A DNA stretch of 64,000 nt from Dermanyssus gallinae (GCA_003439945.1 QVRM01000977.1:434001-498000); one strand, 5' to 3'. Shown: positions 33,736 through 46,039, counted from the stretch's first letter. Notes: a model not told the origin generated them from the sequence alone. Numbers and translations are program-made.

Positions 33736-34232
33736 CGACCGCTTTGCACTGTGTCGACAAATAACCTTCAGGTTACTAGCGAGGAGATTCCACGTGGCGG
33801 GTGTTTTTCACCACAGTAGACAAGCAATCTCGATTCGACGGTACGGCAATAGATCCCAATTGCTGGTCTCATTTTCATATCAGCGCATCTCACGCCCACG
33901 CCAATTGGCGCCTTATGGTTGTCGTAATTCGAGATTGGCGTTTAGTTTAAGTCGAAGTCGTTGGCTATAGATACAAAATGCGAACATCTCATACCCACGA
34001 AATGGGAGCGTGTCATACGTGGCCACCAAATCCTGTTCAGGTGCAATTATTTATTTTCCTGATTGTTGAGATTGTTGAAAAAGTCAAACTATTTTAGCAT
34101 TCGGCTGAACAATCTTAGAAGCGGTAACACCATCTCGTCGAAACAAATTGCCAAGACAGATCGTGTAAATAACATGTTTTCGTGGCGGATGGCGAGGGCA
34201 CTGAGAACTTGAAACGCTAACAGTGCAAATGT
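33736..34232. other. probable retroposon 3' region
   Basis: No coding motif. It precedes a hairpin and a (TTGAA)n tail at 34318-34345, so it may be the 3' UTR of a LINE or SINE. Confidence 0.3.
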
Positions 34233-34283
34233 CGCCACATAAGTAAACTGACTATTGTATTTAGTCAGTTTACTTATGTGGCG
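34233..34283. repeat. perfect 22-bp stem-loop
   Basis: CGCCACATAAGTAAACTGAC plus TA (34233-34254) is perfectly complementary to 34262-34283, with a 7-nt loop. It is bracketed by a short direct repeat TGCAAATGT (34224 and 34290). Confidence 0.85.
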
Positions 34284-34317
34284 TAATGTTGCAAATGTAA
34301 ATATTGTCCCCCCTTTG

Positions 34318-34345
34318 ACAAAATAAAGGTGCATTTGAATTGAAT
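34318..34345 (+). repeat. (TTGAA)n-type retroposon tail
   Basis: AATAAA at 34321 is followed by AATTGAATTGAATTGAA. This resembles the oligomer tail of the LINE ending at 29115. Confidence 0.55.
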
Positions 34346-36659
34346 TGAATTGAAATGTGAATTGTTGTTAATTCCTTGTGAATACGGTCGAGCGTTGTCC
34401 TGCAGCTGCACTATTCCATTCCAGGAAAAAAAGTCAATCAAGGTAAATCTAATGTAAGCAGATAGTGAGTTTGATTATGCCTAGAACTCCTTTTGGTAAA
34501 CTTTGCAGAAATTAGCACGGTCGCGCCGAGGGCAGTTACGCAAAGGCTAGCAAAAAGCGCATTTAATATGCCACTATCTTATGGCCTGACTACCGGGAAC
34601 TACTAAAGCATCATTTCGGGCGACAATTTTTAAATTAACCTCATATTGTAACACTTCGACTTACGGCGCGACACACGAGCGGGTGCTTTTATTTAGGCAC
34701 ATATTCATATGTAAAGTAAAAATATACAGCTGTGATAAGTGTGTAAAGCTAATCCATGCTAAACTCATCCCCGTACACGTACCTGTGTGTACGCGTGTGC
34801 AACGCAGCACACTGTACAGCGAATTTTGTGGACAGAGCGTTACAGCATTGATACGGCCCACCAACGCAGTAGCATGCCACTGAGATTAGTCGTGCTGAAC
34901 GATGCGACACAAGCTGTCCAGACGCAGTTCTAGACGAATGCCGTGATGTGCTTATGCTAACCGTGGTGAATCTATGTAAAAACTTACAATTAATTTCCAA
35001 AAGGCTAGGATTGACTGTACGGTGTATCGACGCTTATCGGGCCTTCGTCTACTTTCTTTAACTAGCCAACAATACTTTTTTTGTTCAAAAACAAGATTTT
35101 GTAGTACAAGGGATAGATAATAGGCACTTGCTCAGTGTGCGACGCACATTAGTCAATGTTAGCTGCCGACTTGCTTAGTAATTGAGGCATGTGCATCAAA
35201 CGTTCCCACAACACCGTATATGTATTAAAAAAACGATAATAGAATATCGGGTCAATTATAATAGGACAATATAGTTTTATTATTAGCACCATATCAAAAG
35301 CGCGTTTACGCGACGCAATTTACATCACGTAACGTGTTCCATCATACACTCAGTCTCTTATAATAATTAATATTTCACTAACCAGCATTTGGTTTTTACA
35401 TTTTTGTATTACAGCTTTCCTACATCACTTTGGTCAGCGGTATCTCTCCTGTACACTTTTAGAGCTGTGATATAGATTACACGACTCTCCACACATCTTG
35501 CATTCGCACTTAATTGTTATCTCGTGGAACCCAGTTCGTGTACATAACTTCGTATAAAACCCATGTATTGCAGACCCGGTAATCAAGTTTCTCGTTTTCA
35601 AGACGGAACCTTCCAGAAGTCATTCAGATATATAAGGTGTATCTAACTCCAACTATAATATCAGATGACATATTTAACATCAGGAATAGCACTAGGCCAA
35701 TAAAGGAGCTAGCACAAACGCACATTGCCTATTTATGAATGAAGAAGCGATGAGCCTATAGGTAAATTAATGAGAGGCTTAGACGGCTTAGAAGGCTAGC
35801 GATATTCTCAACTAAAGCAATACGCACAAGACCTCCTAGCTATCTATAGACACAAAGAGCGTCGAGTATAACTTAATAGAAGCAGTTGTATTTACTAAAC
35901 TTTGGCACAACGGAGACATTAGGCCAAATGGTGCCTTCCATAAATATATGTAAGCGTGCAGCGATTACTTGCACAGAGCAATTTAGCAGTAACCAGACAA
36001 CTCAGTACCAATGGCAATTGTTGGTCCACATGTCATATACCTAATGGGTATTGCCTATTAAGTCGACTATTTCGCGCATAAGAAGGGCAACACACGCTTA
36101 TTGGAATTGTGAAAACTTATTTACGTACAGAAATATAGATATATAAAAGCACTCAAGACAATTCTGTTTCTAGCGAATGCCCTATTTAGTCGGAGTCTTT
36201 GCTGCATCTCTTCGTGTCTTTCGCCCCTATCTATCTATTGGCCCTATATTTATAACCATTTAGATAGCCAGACATTACTTCCCAAAATGTGTCTGTTGCG
36301 AGAGACCGAGTTGCTCCATAGAGGAACTTGGGAGAGAGGAGGGGAGCAGTTAGGCTAGAAAACGGTTTGCATCTGGCGGTGTTCATTATGGTGAACAAAA
36401 CATGTTGGTAAGATTAAGTGGTTATAAGTGTACGTTTTCACTTGAATGAGCATCGGCCAATTGCCCATCAATGCCCCGAAGGTACCGCAGCATCGTCGTT
36501 CTATGCTGGGGCTCAATCATAATGTGTTAGTTCTGTTACAGTTTTCATTATTTGTTGTTCAAATATTTGTTGTACACTGTTCACGCTAGTCGTGAAAAAA
36601 GTGCTTGTAACGGAGTGTCTTATCATTTCATCTTTTGCGTATGTTCTATCCTAAACGTT
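34346..36659. other. gene-free AT-rich region
   Basis: About 2.3 kb with no recognised gene or repeat family on either strand. Confidence 0.45.
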
Positions 36660-37740
36660 ATTTGCATCTTACATTAACATTTGAGCTTTATTATTGGCTT
36701 CCTTGTACTTTGTCCAATACTCTTCTGCCTTGGTTGCGTTCCTTCCCATTACTTTTCTATGCTCCTTACTCCACCTTTTCGGCTCCATTATTGCCTTATG
36801 CATTTCATCACTCCACCGCCCTCGTTCTCCTTCCTCTTGAACTCTATTCCCTATCTTACAGCAATTGTCATATGCGTCCTTAATATTCCTATTCATCTCG
36901 TCTAGCAGCCTTTCCCCACTTGCCACTAAGAGCTGTTCTATGTATTCTACTTTCTGCGCCCATTTGTGTTCATCGAAACATTTCTTTTGTACAGCTACGC
37001 GCCCCTGCTTCTTTTTCCTCCCGCTCACTTCTACCTAATTATGATCACTTCCAACATTGTATGTTTGCTCTTCATCTTTCCTGATTTCCTCTACGCATGT
37101 ATCTATTTTACCCTTCGTCAGTACATTATCTACGCATGACTTCTTATGCCCCTGTGTGTACGTATATCTACCTTCCACCCGAGAGCCCGAATTTAAAATT
37201 TAGGCTTCACTCGACTTTGCTAGTTGTATCACTTTTCTTCCTGCTCTGTCCTCTCGTCCAACCAGCTGTTCGATATGTGCATTCCAATCTCTCAGACATA
37301 TTGCCCCTCCTTTATCCTAATATTCCTCAATCACTTTATATACTCTATTAAATAGCTGCTCATCCTCTTTTTCCGTGTTGCTTGGCGCTCTGTATACCTC
37401 CATAACTGCCCATATCCGCCCTTCCGAGTGTATCTCTATAACCATCAGATCCTTCAGTTTGGCATTCCTAACTTTTTCGCACGAAATAGCATCTTTAGTT
37501 GTTATCCCAACTACCCCAAACCGGTTTTCCCCATTGTCCGTATTCCGATTTGTACCATACCAATTGTATCCCTTTAAACTCGGCGGCACTTCCATCCCAC
37601 ACAAATGCGTTTCCGTTACTATCATGATATCAACAGGCCTTATTTTTAGTAACTTATACAGTTCTTCCCACTTTCCTCTTTGCCTCCCCCCTCTTATATT
37701 TAACATGGCAACCCGTTCGAAAGAAACATTGCTCAACCTT
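36660..37740 (-). pseudogene. LINE ORF2 endonuclease region, antisense, 3'-truncated
   Basis: A single minus-strand frame from about 37736 to 36669, broken only by three in-frame stops (near 37318, 37196 and 37038). It gives an APE-type endonuclease with its motifs in order: MLNIRGG, the catalytic VTETHL, RFGVVGI, DWNAH (usual DFNAH), SCVDNV (usual S..D) and GSDHN. The linker to the RT follows (WAQKVEYIEQLL, RWSKEHRKVM, EEYWTKYKEA). Homology stops near 36660, so the RT is missing. This enzyme nicks target DNA to prime reverse transcription. Loss of the 3' end is unusual for LINEs and points to a later deletion. I infer a non-LTR clade with an APE endonuclease and cannot name it further. Confidence 0.75.
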
Positions 37741-38072
37741 TATCTCCTTCTCTCGATGCCACTGATGGCCAATCGTCTTATGACCTCGAATGCCCCCTAA
37801 ATCTCCACTGCTCCTATGTGTTCCCCCTTTCTCGGTAAGTAGCTTTTGTTGTCCCGATTCCCCCTGTACCTCTTGTCCCACTCTTCCGCGTATCCATATT
37901 GTCCCCTCCTCTCTCTTTTGTCCCTATTTCCGGCACGCTACCCCGATTAATTTGACTCCATCTCTGCGTCCCCCTACCGTGTTCCGTCCCCCTATATCCT
38001 ACTTGCGCATTGACTACTTTAATTATATTAGGCCTGTAGAATATTATTGTTATTAAGCAGGTTAAGCAGGTA
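37741..38072 (-). pseudogene. LINE ORF1 C-terminal part, antisense
   Basis: The minus strand is open through about 37881-37654 and, in the same frame, back to near 38040. It is a Gly/Arg/Gln-rich segment (for example VGQEVQGESGQQKLLTEKGG) that overlaps the start of the endonuclease frame. It is likely the basic C-terminal end of ORF1, separated from the rest by the LTR-like insertion at 38073-38406. No zinc knuckle is visible. Confidence 0.4.
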
Positions 38073-38406
38073 TGTAGTTAGAGAGTGACATAGCTTAGAG
38101 ACGACTGCAGGTACCGGTGCACGAAGAATCAACAAGCCTTAGCGGAGAGGGAAAACACTGCGGCAACAGCACCGACGTGCCATCGTTGCTGTAATTTAAG
38201 TTTAGTGCCGGTAGGAGAACTAACGACACTACAGTGAGCAAGCAGTGACGGTGTTGAAACGCGGTCGGAGAAGAATCGGTGTGTGCGAGACAGGCCGGAG
38301 AGGCGGTGCTGTACCGGCGCAGTAGAGGTGTCGGACGAGAATAAAGGCTACAGTCGTGTTGGTCAATATTCGTGTTTTCCTCCTAGCAACCAGTAAGGCC
38401 CTTACA
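38073..38406 (+). mobile_element. probable solo LTR
   Basis: A 334-bp segment starts TGTAGTTAG and ends GGCCCTTACA. It carries an AATAAA at 38340-38345 followed by a T-rich stretch, as in the R-U5 part of an LTR. It interrupts the antisense LINE between two ORF1 parts, so it must be an insertion. I see no clean 4-6 bp target duplication, which lowers confidence in the borders. Confidence 0.4.
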
Positions 38407-39560
38407 GGAATAACATTGTGTCAATCGCACGCCCTCTTGCCAATTGGCCGTGCCGCTAGTACAGCACCTACCTTCCCGTAGTACACTCCATCGGAGGCCA
38501 TGGCCCTTGGATTGTCTTGAATGTATTCAAGAGACAAGTATTCGTAATTCGCTGCCCTGACCAACTGCACTATCTTCCTGTTAACTGCCCTGCACGTACT
38601 CCTATCCTATTTTTAGCATCCACTACCCTTGGAAGCGAACGCACTGTCAGCACCACGTTTAGCCGTTTGTAAAATTCTATTAGTCTTGTACTTGTGTGCC
38701 AATCTCATTCACAGCACCTTCTATATCCGGGGCCTAAAAAGAATCTACCAATCCCCCATAAAACACCAGTCTATGTTCCACATTATTGAACATTTTAATA
38801 TATTGCTTAGTTGCTGCCACAACTCCTCTTACTACTCGGCCCCTCATAGCGATAAAATAACCCCCTTCCCTGTATTAGTAGCCACCCGATCAACCTGTTC
38901 CTCTAGTCTGCCTACGTTTGAATCTCCGTCAACTACTACCCGTTTTCCCATTGGCTTAATAGCCACCGTCTCATCTGTTCGATCGGTTGAACTTATCCGA
39001 GATATATGCTCTTCTAGTTGTTGTAGCGGTTGATGTCGCTGTTGTGGTTGCTGCCATTGCTGCTGCTGTTTCTCGACCGCTAGCATATATTCTTTCTTTC
39101 GTTGACTAACCTTTTTCTCTCTGTTCTCCACTTGTGGCCATATCCGCGCATCCCCTCTGGCGATCTCGTTTCTGTGCTGTCGTCTCCTGCATTCCTTCGC
39201 CTCCGTCGCACCGCCCTCTTAGTCTTGTCTTTCTTCTTCCTCTTCGCCACTGTGGCTTAAGTCTAACACTACTGTATCCTCTTCAACAGCGCGTCTCTCG
39301 TCTTCATCCATTTTTCCTCAAACCAATTTCTCCATTTCTTCGACATTTGCCGCTACCGTTGACGTTGTCTCCTCAACAGCAGCCGGTCTTTCTCTCAGGC
39401 CATCAACTATTGTATTGCTGTCGCCACTATGCCGTTGTTTTTATTATCGTTCACATTTTGCTTGATTCCTTCGATCATTACGGCCATTTCTTGCTGTATG
39501 ACCACTGCGCGTTTCTCCTTCGCTTCAACTTGAGCCTCTCTTTCCCCGGCTATATAAATG
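38407..39560 (-). pseudogene. LINE ORF1 N-terminal and coiled-coil part, antisense
   Basis: Minus-strand frames include a basic/acidic segment near 39540-39420 (GEREAQVEAKEKRAVVIQ), a KRRN-rich stretch near 39200 and a Gln-rich coiled-coil-like run at 39131-38990 (KKEYMLAVEK then QQQQW...). Near 38790-38730 is a block reading FNNVEHRLVFYGGLVDSF. Stops and frameshifts separate them. Charge distribution, coiled coil and position just upstream of the endonuclease suit a LINE ORF1 RNA-binding protein. Confidence 0.45.
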
Positions 39561-40154
39561 ACTCGTTCAGAAACAAATAAATTAGTAAATGAATTGCTTT
39601 ACTACTATGACTTTATTACGACAACAACAACCACTACTGCTAGGCCAACTGCTATTCTAGTACTAATGATCATACACATCACACTGTGCTACGACAAGTT
39701 TTAGTACGATGTAGGGCTGTAGTGCGAAATGGCGCACAAATATAGCATTGTGGTTCGGCGAGCCTTATGCGCTGATATAGGCCCCGAACACTTTTGAACG
39801 GCTGATAAGATCTAACGGGTTAACTGTGTTGCACGCATGAAGTCTCTGTCCTGTCTTCAGGTCGCTGCCACTTGGTTGTCTTGCCCAGAAAACCTAACTA
39901 ACATTTACCTTCTTGGTGCAGGTGCGAACCCGCCGCACTCCAGAGTCCAGATAGCAACGTCATGTGGAGGCAGATGTTTTGTCTGTGATGTCCCCTATCT
40001 GTGAGCATGTGTACATTTGCCGCAGCGGCGACATCCTTTAACCACCTTATTATCATTCCGTCTGCCATGCGTCAGCCCGTGTACTTTGTCCCAATGGTAA
40101 GATGCATGAATGCATGCATGCACTACGAATAAATAAAAACGACACGATTCTTTT
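39561..40154. other. unassigned sequence
   Basis: No supported gene between the LINE 5' region and the next R1 fragment. Confidence 0.4.
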
Positions 40155-40395
40155 GTTATCTGAATAATTATGCCTCCTATGCAATACGAACGGGGGTGGC
40201 AAGAGAAACGAATACTTAAGTACCTGGGTGTGATCCTGGATAAGGCTCTCACGGGAACACTTGTGCGCTATGCAGCAACGAAACAGCTACCAAGGCCTCA
40301 GCAGAGCTGGAGAACATGCTACCCGCAGACTAGCGTAGCAGTTGACTCTCGGTACCGTCTCTAAGCACCAGTAGTAGAAAGCATCATAAAGAACT
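40155..40395 (+). pseudogene. R1-clade LINE ORF2 fragment (post-RT region)
   Basis: The plus strand reads KRILKYLGVILDKALTGTLV then RYAATK, and after a frame slip a KASAELENMLP-like piece. After that comes SRYRL, a stop, and APVVESIIK, where R1 elements have R.LL..V..S..LY. It is homologous to the antisense piece at 15290-15560 but comes from a different element. Frame slips and a stop show decay. Confidence 0.6.
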
Positions 40396-40597
40396 AACTT
40401 TGAAATAGCTCTCAATCATCTACGTCCGCGAACGGAAGGCCTACAAATCTGCAGATCACACACCCAAAGCACGTGGAACCTGTATTGAGAAGCAATCCAG
40501 CCGGGTCACCGTGGATACTCGACAATATCTACACTCACTGATTTCCAAAAATTGTACAGGCTTAAATACGGCTCGCCCACGTACACACTTACGTGTA
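40396..40597. other. unassigned sequence
   Basis: Possible continuation of the R1 relic. No motif is readable. Confidence 0.3.
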
Positions 40598-40632
40598 TAT
40601 ATATATTTATATATATATATATATATTTATAA
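40598..40632. repeat. imperfect (TA)n array
   Basis: TA units interrupted by two TTTA steps. Confidence 0.9.
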
Positions 40633-42607
40633 GCTCGTTATAATGTCAGTGACATGTGTGGGACCTTTGAGACCCCACTTAAGCGCATTTTCACAGTTCG
40701 TTCTAGCAAAAAAGGAATTGTTCTTTTATCTACAGTGCTTGTGTAGCCCACATCAGCTGCGCCGCGTAGGCCTTAATTAGTTTGTTTATTTTGAGACGGT
40801 CACGCTGGTCCCGCGTAAGTGGATAAAAAAATCGTAGCATCACCGCCCCTAATAATCTAAAAAACTCGTGCCAACCACAACGCCAAAGAGAGACATTCTT
40901 CAGCGCAACTTTACCAATCGGACGACCCTCCAGTGACAACACGAGTATCGTAATGTGAATTTTTTGTTTGAAACCTGTGCAGTACATCACATAATGCATC
41001 AGCATTTATGTGTCCTCTGGTCGCGAGGCGCAAGCAAATGCACCGCGCCACTGGGCTTGACAATAGCTACCATCTACGAAGGTGGCAATTATCACCTTGT
41101 CGGCCGAGCATTGGCGCTTCTTTGTGTGGGTGAAGGCACTTCAACGCATGATCACTGCGGGTTTTGAGACTCTGATGGGGGGTCATAACAATGTGCCCAA
41201 GAGTCACTTGTGATGCAAATTGGGAACAAAGAAGATCAACCTCGTCCAATTTTGTCAGAAAGTCTCAAGTCAGAAAGACCCGCATCTCTTTTTCGTCCTG
41301 CGACAAGTCTCGAGGTAACCATCATGCAGATTTTCTGGTAAGTGGGAGATGCTTGTGCATTCTTTTTTAAAGATAATTAGCATCTAAGCCCAAAGTTTTA
41401 TCTGGTGAGGCATATGTTATGTTTGAGTTTTTGTCAATTACAGCCGTCACACGAGTTTCGATTTCGCCGTGTGTTGCTTGTTTTGGATGTCCTTTGCAGA
41501 GCCCGTTGCACAGATTTTAAAAACGCTATTAAAGCATACATATGTTTGTGTGTTGTCTGTAGGGATGTCGACTCGAATGCTTCCTTCGATCAACAAAGAG
41601 AACGCCTGACCCAACGTACATATTCTGTTAGAGCAAAACTAGATAACTAATAACAGTTTATTTAGCAAATGTCTATATAAAGAAACAAAACTTGTTTTGA
41701 TTTTGATATCAAAATGTGCAGAAACGGCACTTTTCTGCCATATATATATTTCCTAACATAGATCGTACTATTTTTGACGGTAAGTATTTATAAAATGTTT
41801 AGCGTGTGCATACTTATTTGACTTCCTTTTTAATGATCAACATGAAGCATCCAATGTATCCAACCTGACTATGAACTGCTGCATCAGCTTGGCTGCGGAA
41901 TCAGAGGAGGTGTGGAAGCGGCCGTTCAAGCAACAAGGGCAAACGAACGCTTTTCACGGCGAAAAACGCTCAGACAAGACCATGTGCTTAAGTCTGTGCA
42001 ATCTCATTTTCATCGTATTTTGGCCGCTGGTACACCGATTGTCTCCCCGCAAGTAATTTAGTAGAGAGTGTTCATCGAGTCATGCTTTGGTGTTTAACGG
42101 GATGATCCTTGTGGCCCGGTTTTACTTTGCGTTACTATCATCGAGCTTCAAAAACAATCTTTTTCAGAACTTTGGCCGGGTTTTCTGGACGACGAGATTT
42201 AAAGAGACATTACCTAAATATAGAAGTTCGAGGCTGTTTCAAGACATAAGTTGAACGACGCCCATTGCGAGATATTTTTTCCTATTTCAAGAGGACCCTC
42301 ATCGCAGCTTCGTGCCTCAAGGGGCGCGCAATATTTTATCAGCTGTCAGGTTGATTCCTGATCACAAATTTGAGCTTATAGGGGCGCTAACTCTTGAGGT
42401 CTTTATTGGCTTATTTTTTACAAAAAAATGCTGACCTTGTTTCTCAACTTCAAGACTGACGCATCTTTTGCATTTCTTACAAGCCTATGCGTAACCGTGC
42501 CTGCTTCAATCGTTTGACGAAGCTCTGCGAAGTACCCTGCAGGGTAACCTAAACGTTTCGCTTAGACAAACCTCTTGGTTACACGGTTCGCTTCCAAGGT
42601 TCGCAGG
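40633..42607. other. gene-free region
   Basis: Short ORFs only (up to about 80 codons) without motifs or convincing splice sites. No repeat family is recognised. Confidence 0.4.
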
Positions 42608-42828
42608 GGAATGGAAATGTGCATGGCTTTGCAAATTGTTCATTTTGCCTATCTCGGGTCCCTCAAAAACACCGAGACACTGTTGTCAGGGATCGCATCA
42701 CCGGATACCTACCCAAGCTTGATTGCCCAAATGAAGCAAGCTTGCCGCTACTACCGAGATACGCGGGGTAAAGTGCCTGAATGCATTTTACAATCGGCTT
42801 TAGACTTGCAATTAGTTAAGGAGCCAGG
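42608..42828 (+). CDS. candidate internal coding exon, unknown protein
   Basis: The plus frame open from 42575 to 42877 reads like real protein (YLGSLKNTETLLSGIASPDT, ACRYYRDTRGKVPECILQSA, LDLQLVKEPG). A donor-like CAG|GTAAAT follows at about 42829, after which the frame becomes unremarkable. The left border is uncertain: the AG at about 42606 follows TTCGCTTCCAAGGTTCGC, a weak acceptor. I do not recognise the family. It could also be a scrap of an unknown transposon. Confidence 0.25.
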
Positions 42829-45082
42829 TAAATACCATAAAGAAGCAAGCGTCACTGAGATCCGCGATATCCGCTAGGCGGCAAATGTTTTCAGGCCGTT
42901 TTCTCACCCCAGCTGGAGTCGATGCTGGTAAATACCATACTCCGCATCGTCTCCGGTCTGCGTTTGAAGGAATCAGTCTGCTTTACACATAATTGTGCAA
43001 GATGTCACATACTGTTGTATTCTACGGGTGAGCATGCTCTTGCTTGCAAGAGGAGCCGGTAAGTTCTCAATGCTGGTAGTTTCTCTCGTGTACCGACAAT
43101 TTGAAATCCAATTAGGAGTCGATTAGGCGTCGGAAATCCATGTGCAACTGAATGACCTAATTTAATTTTCTAATAAAGAAAAACATATCTTTGAGATTAC
43201 CTCGTTTTTTTTTTTATTTGAAATTATTTTCTTTGAGTAGCTATGCCAGGATGCGGAAATGCACCAAACTATAACCAATGAAGTTTATTTGTGCAAAGAC
43301 ATGCTAGACGATTAGAACATATGTTTATTTTAAGTTTTTTCGCTCTTATCGAATTTGTTTATAAGAAATAGCCGGGGGAGAGTCTATTTTAAAAGGTATT
43401 ATATATAAAACTAAGCAAATTTTCTCTACGTAAAAATAATTATACCTAATATACCACATTGCACCTCGACATTCTATGTGTTTAACATGCGGCGCAGGGC
43501 TATGTTCTCTTGTTCTGGAAGGTTTGAGGAATGCATACAAATGTTTAGCTGAGCTATGTATTAACTGTTGACACTATATATTTATATGTACCTTTCACCG
43601 AAGAATGCTTAGAACTTGTAAGACAATTTTCCCCAGAGGCGACCATTTGTTATCAGCACATAGTTATCACGTGGATATCTACTTTAAACGTTGATTTTCT
43701 AACACGGTATACTAAACACGAAATTGTTTTGTTCTACCCTTACTTCACTATATAACTATTTATATATTTTGCCCTCCTTCTATATTGGGATAAAAATTAG
43801 TGCCAATTTTAGATCCGAAGATTAACTTTGCTATAGAGCGCTACTGACCTTAGTATTAAATTCCTCCGTGTCTCTATATGCAAGTTTCGGTCGCTGGGTA
43901 TAAAGAGATCCGAGTAAGGCCACTAGAACAGAATACCATGGACTTACGCAGATAAATAGGTTAGTGCGTAAAAATATAAAAGTGATTCCGTCTTATCCGG
44001 CACCATCGTCGTCAAATAATTCAGTAATGCAGTTATTGGTGGTTTGCGGTTTTAGCACTTAAGAACACTTTGAAATATTTACTAATTCCGGTGGCTTCAC
44101 CTAGGATTCAAAACAATCGTCCTTTCTATAGAAAACGACTGGCAAGTAAACACGCAAAACAAACTCTCAAAAGGCCTAAATACCTAATCAGTGTACAACA
44201 GCGGTGCACATACATTCTGTTATGAGTTCCTGTGTCATCGAAATGTGGGCTCTATAATAAATAAAACACACTTTTCCTAGTGGCTTGGTAATGTGGTATT
44301 GGTCTTAATCACGATGCAGCACTTTATTTAGGCATATAAATATCATATCCAATAATATATTTAGGCATATTAATATAATACACAATAACCGCGAGATTTT
44401 GCAACCCCTAGACTGACAGATAATACACAGGACACCAAAACAAAATTACATCACTCTTAGTAGGACTAACAAAAGAATTCGTTTGTTCTAGCGATTTACT
44501 TAAATCATAGCTCTGTAGCACTCGTATAGTCCGTTAAAACGACGAACGGTTTACCAGCCTTAAATGCCTGGTGCTCCAGCCGGTTGCCGTTAATATCTGG
44601 ACACGAGAAAGGCACTTTTCAGTAGTCTTTGAGCAATAGTTGCTTCTAACACATCGCCACGCCGATGCAGTCCGCACGTGATTTACTTTTTGCTACTGAC
44701 CGTAATTTGAGAAACGAATTCCATCTCACAAGTGCTCTTGCCAGGTAGTATCATATACATATTGTACATTTCAGTGCCCTGTGATTCTACCCATGCCTGT
44801 TTCATTTGCAGCTAAGCCCACTGCAGAAAAAAACTGCTTTAGTAAGTTTTCCCTCCTTTGATGCACAAAAGCACCATATTGTCCGCTCTGTAAACGTTTC
44901 ATCGCTGAGAACACAGCTTAAGTAAAATCCTACAAACGCACCCTTCCGGCGTATCTTATAGCAAATAGCTTCCGCCCAAGGGCATCAGCTACAGACCAAA
45001 TCCAAGTTAGATTTCACGTGGTTGGGTCGTTTTTTCAATATATCTACAAACGCTTGAGGGGATCAAAGTAATTACCTGTTTA
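42829..45082. other. gene-free AT-rich region
   Basis: About 2.2 kb without supported genes. A small duplication containing ATTTAGGCATAT occurs twice within 44326-44375. Confidence 0.45.
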
Positions 45083-45233
45083 GGCACGATCTTTTTGATA
45101 TCATCCAGATAACATTGAAACTCGGTTTCCGCGTCGTGGAAACGACAATAGTAATGATCTTTCCACGTTCTCCGTTTATATAGAGTTAAGAACAGGCTAA
45201 TATAGTTTTCCAAAAAGGAACATTTCGTTATCT
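45083..45233 (-). CDS. candidate internal coding exon, Cys-containing unknown protein
   Basis: On the minus strand an acceptor-like TTTTCTATGACTCAG precedes, and a donor-like AAACAG|GTAATT follows, an open segment of about 50 codons. It reads ITKCSFLENYISLFLTLYKR, then a Trp/Tyr/His-rich stretch (RTWKDHYYCRFHDAETEF), then CYLDDIKKIVPKQ. The other frames have stops. The compact size, three cysteines and matching splice signals at both ends make it the best-bounded exon candidate here. No family is recognised, and the neighbouring exons were not found. Confidence 0.35.
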
Positions 45234-45600
45234 GAGTCATAGAAAACGGTAGCCTTACTGATAATAAAATCCTTCCAATTCGCACAGCAAGTGACACATT
45301 TTACTGGTAAGGCGATTGAAAACTCTCACCGAAAGTCTCCGTATTTACAGAAGTGTTTTCAAGTATAGCTTTTTTCATTAATAAATTGTAGAAAAAGGCA
45401 CATACTAATTACGACGTTATATCACACTGCTTATTTGCATTCTGCATTTAATTAATAGCTCACATATAAGTGGTTTGAAAATGTCACGAAATGCCACTAG
45501 CCATGTTTAATTGCGCAGTCTCAATAATATATCCAGATGAAACGACAATTTGCTGTGGCGGCGTGGTCTAGGGAGCTAGTGCACTAGTCATGGTGGTCAT
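45234..45600. other. unassigned sequence
   Basis: Nothing supported. If the exon to the left is real this is upstream intron. Confidence 0.4.
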
Positions 45601-45731
45601 CTAGAATTAAACATTTTTTAAGAAGGTTGTTGTTAATTCTAGACTATCCTCCGTCCCCTACGGGCTTGTAACTCAACCTGAGGTATATCTTCCAAGCACC
45701 GAGAGCCGGACATGTTAAGATATCTAGGGTT
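45601..45731. repeat. inverted-copy repeat (partner at 33606-33735), copy 2
   Basis: The reverse complement of the 33606 copy, including its CTAGAATTAAA / TTAATTCTAG hairpin arms. It is cut short at the right, where a GTT-rich run (45762-45780) follows. Confidence 0.6.
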
Positions 45732-46030
45732 TCTGGTGGTCATCTGCCGGGGTGTTGCCGGTTGTTGTTGTTGTTGTCGCCATCATACATGTAAAAATTC
45801 TCTGACATCACTCGCTGACATCTGGCCTCGCCAGGATGCTCAAAGATCCAATAAGCTCACAACAAAATGATGCTGCACTAAATATACGCTTCTGCCAAAT
45901 ACCTGTTCGTATGCATTGCTGAGTAACAAACTGTAGAGAATAATATCTGTATATACAACATGCATATTGTGTTATTAACCTAATAATCCACTGTATTGCC
46001 CGTTATAGTACCAACTACCAGCTGTACCAT
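45732..46030. other. unassigned sequence with GTT repeat
   Basis: A GTTGTTGTTGTTGTT run near 45762-45777. No gene. Confidence 0.5.
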
Positions 46031-46039
46031 GATTAAGAA

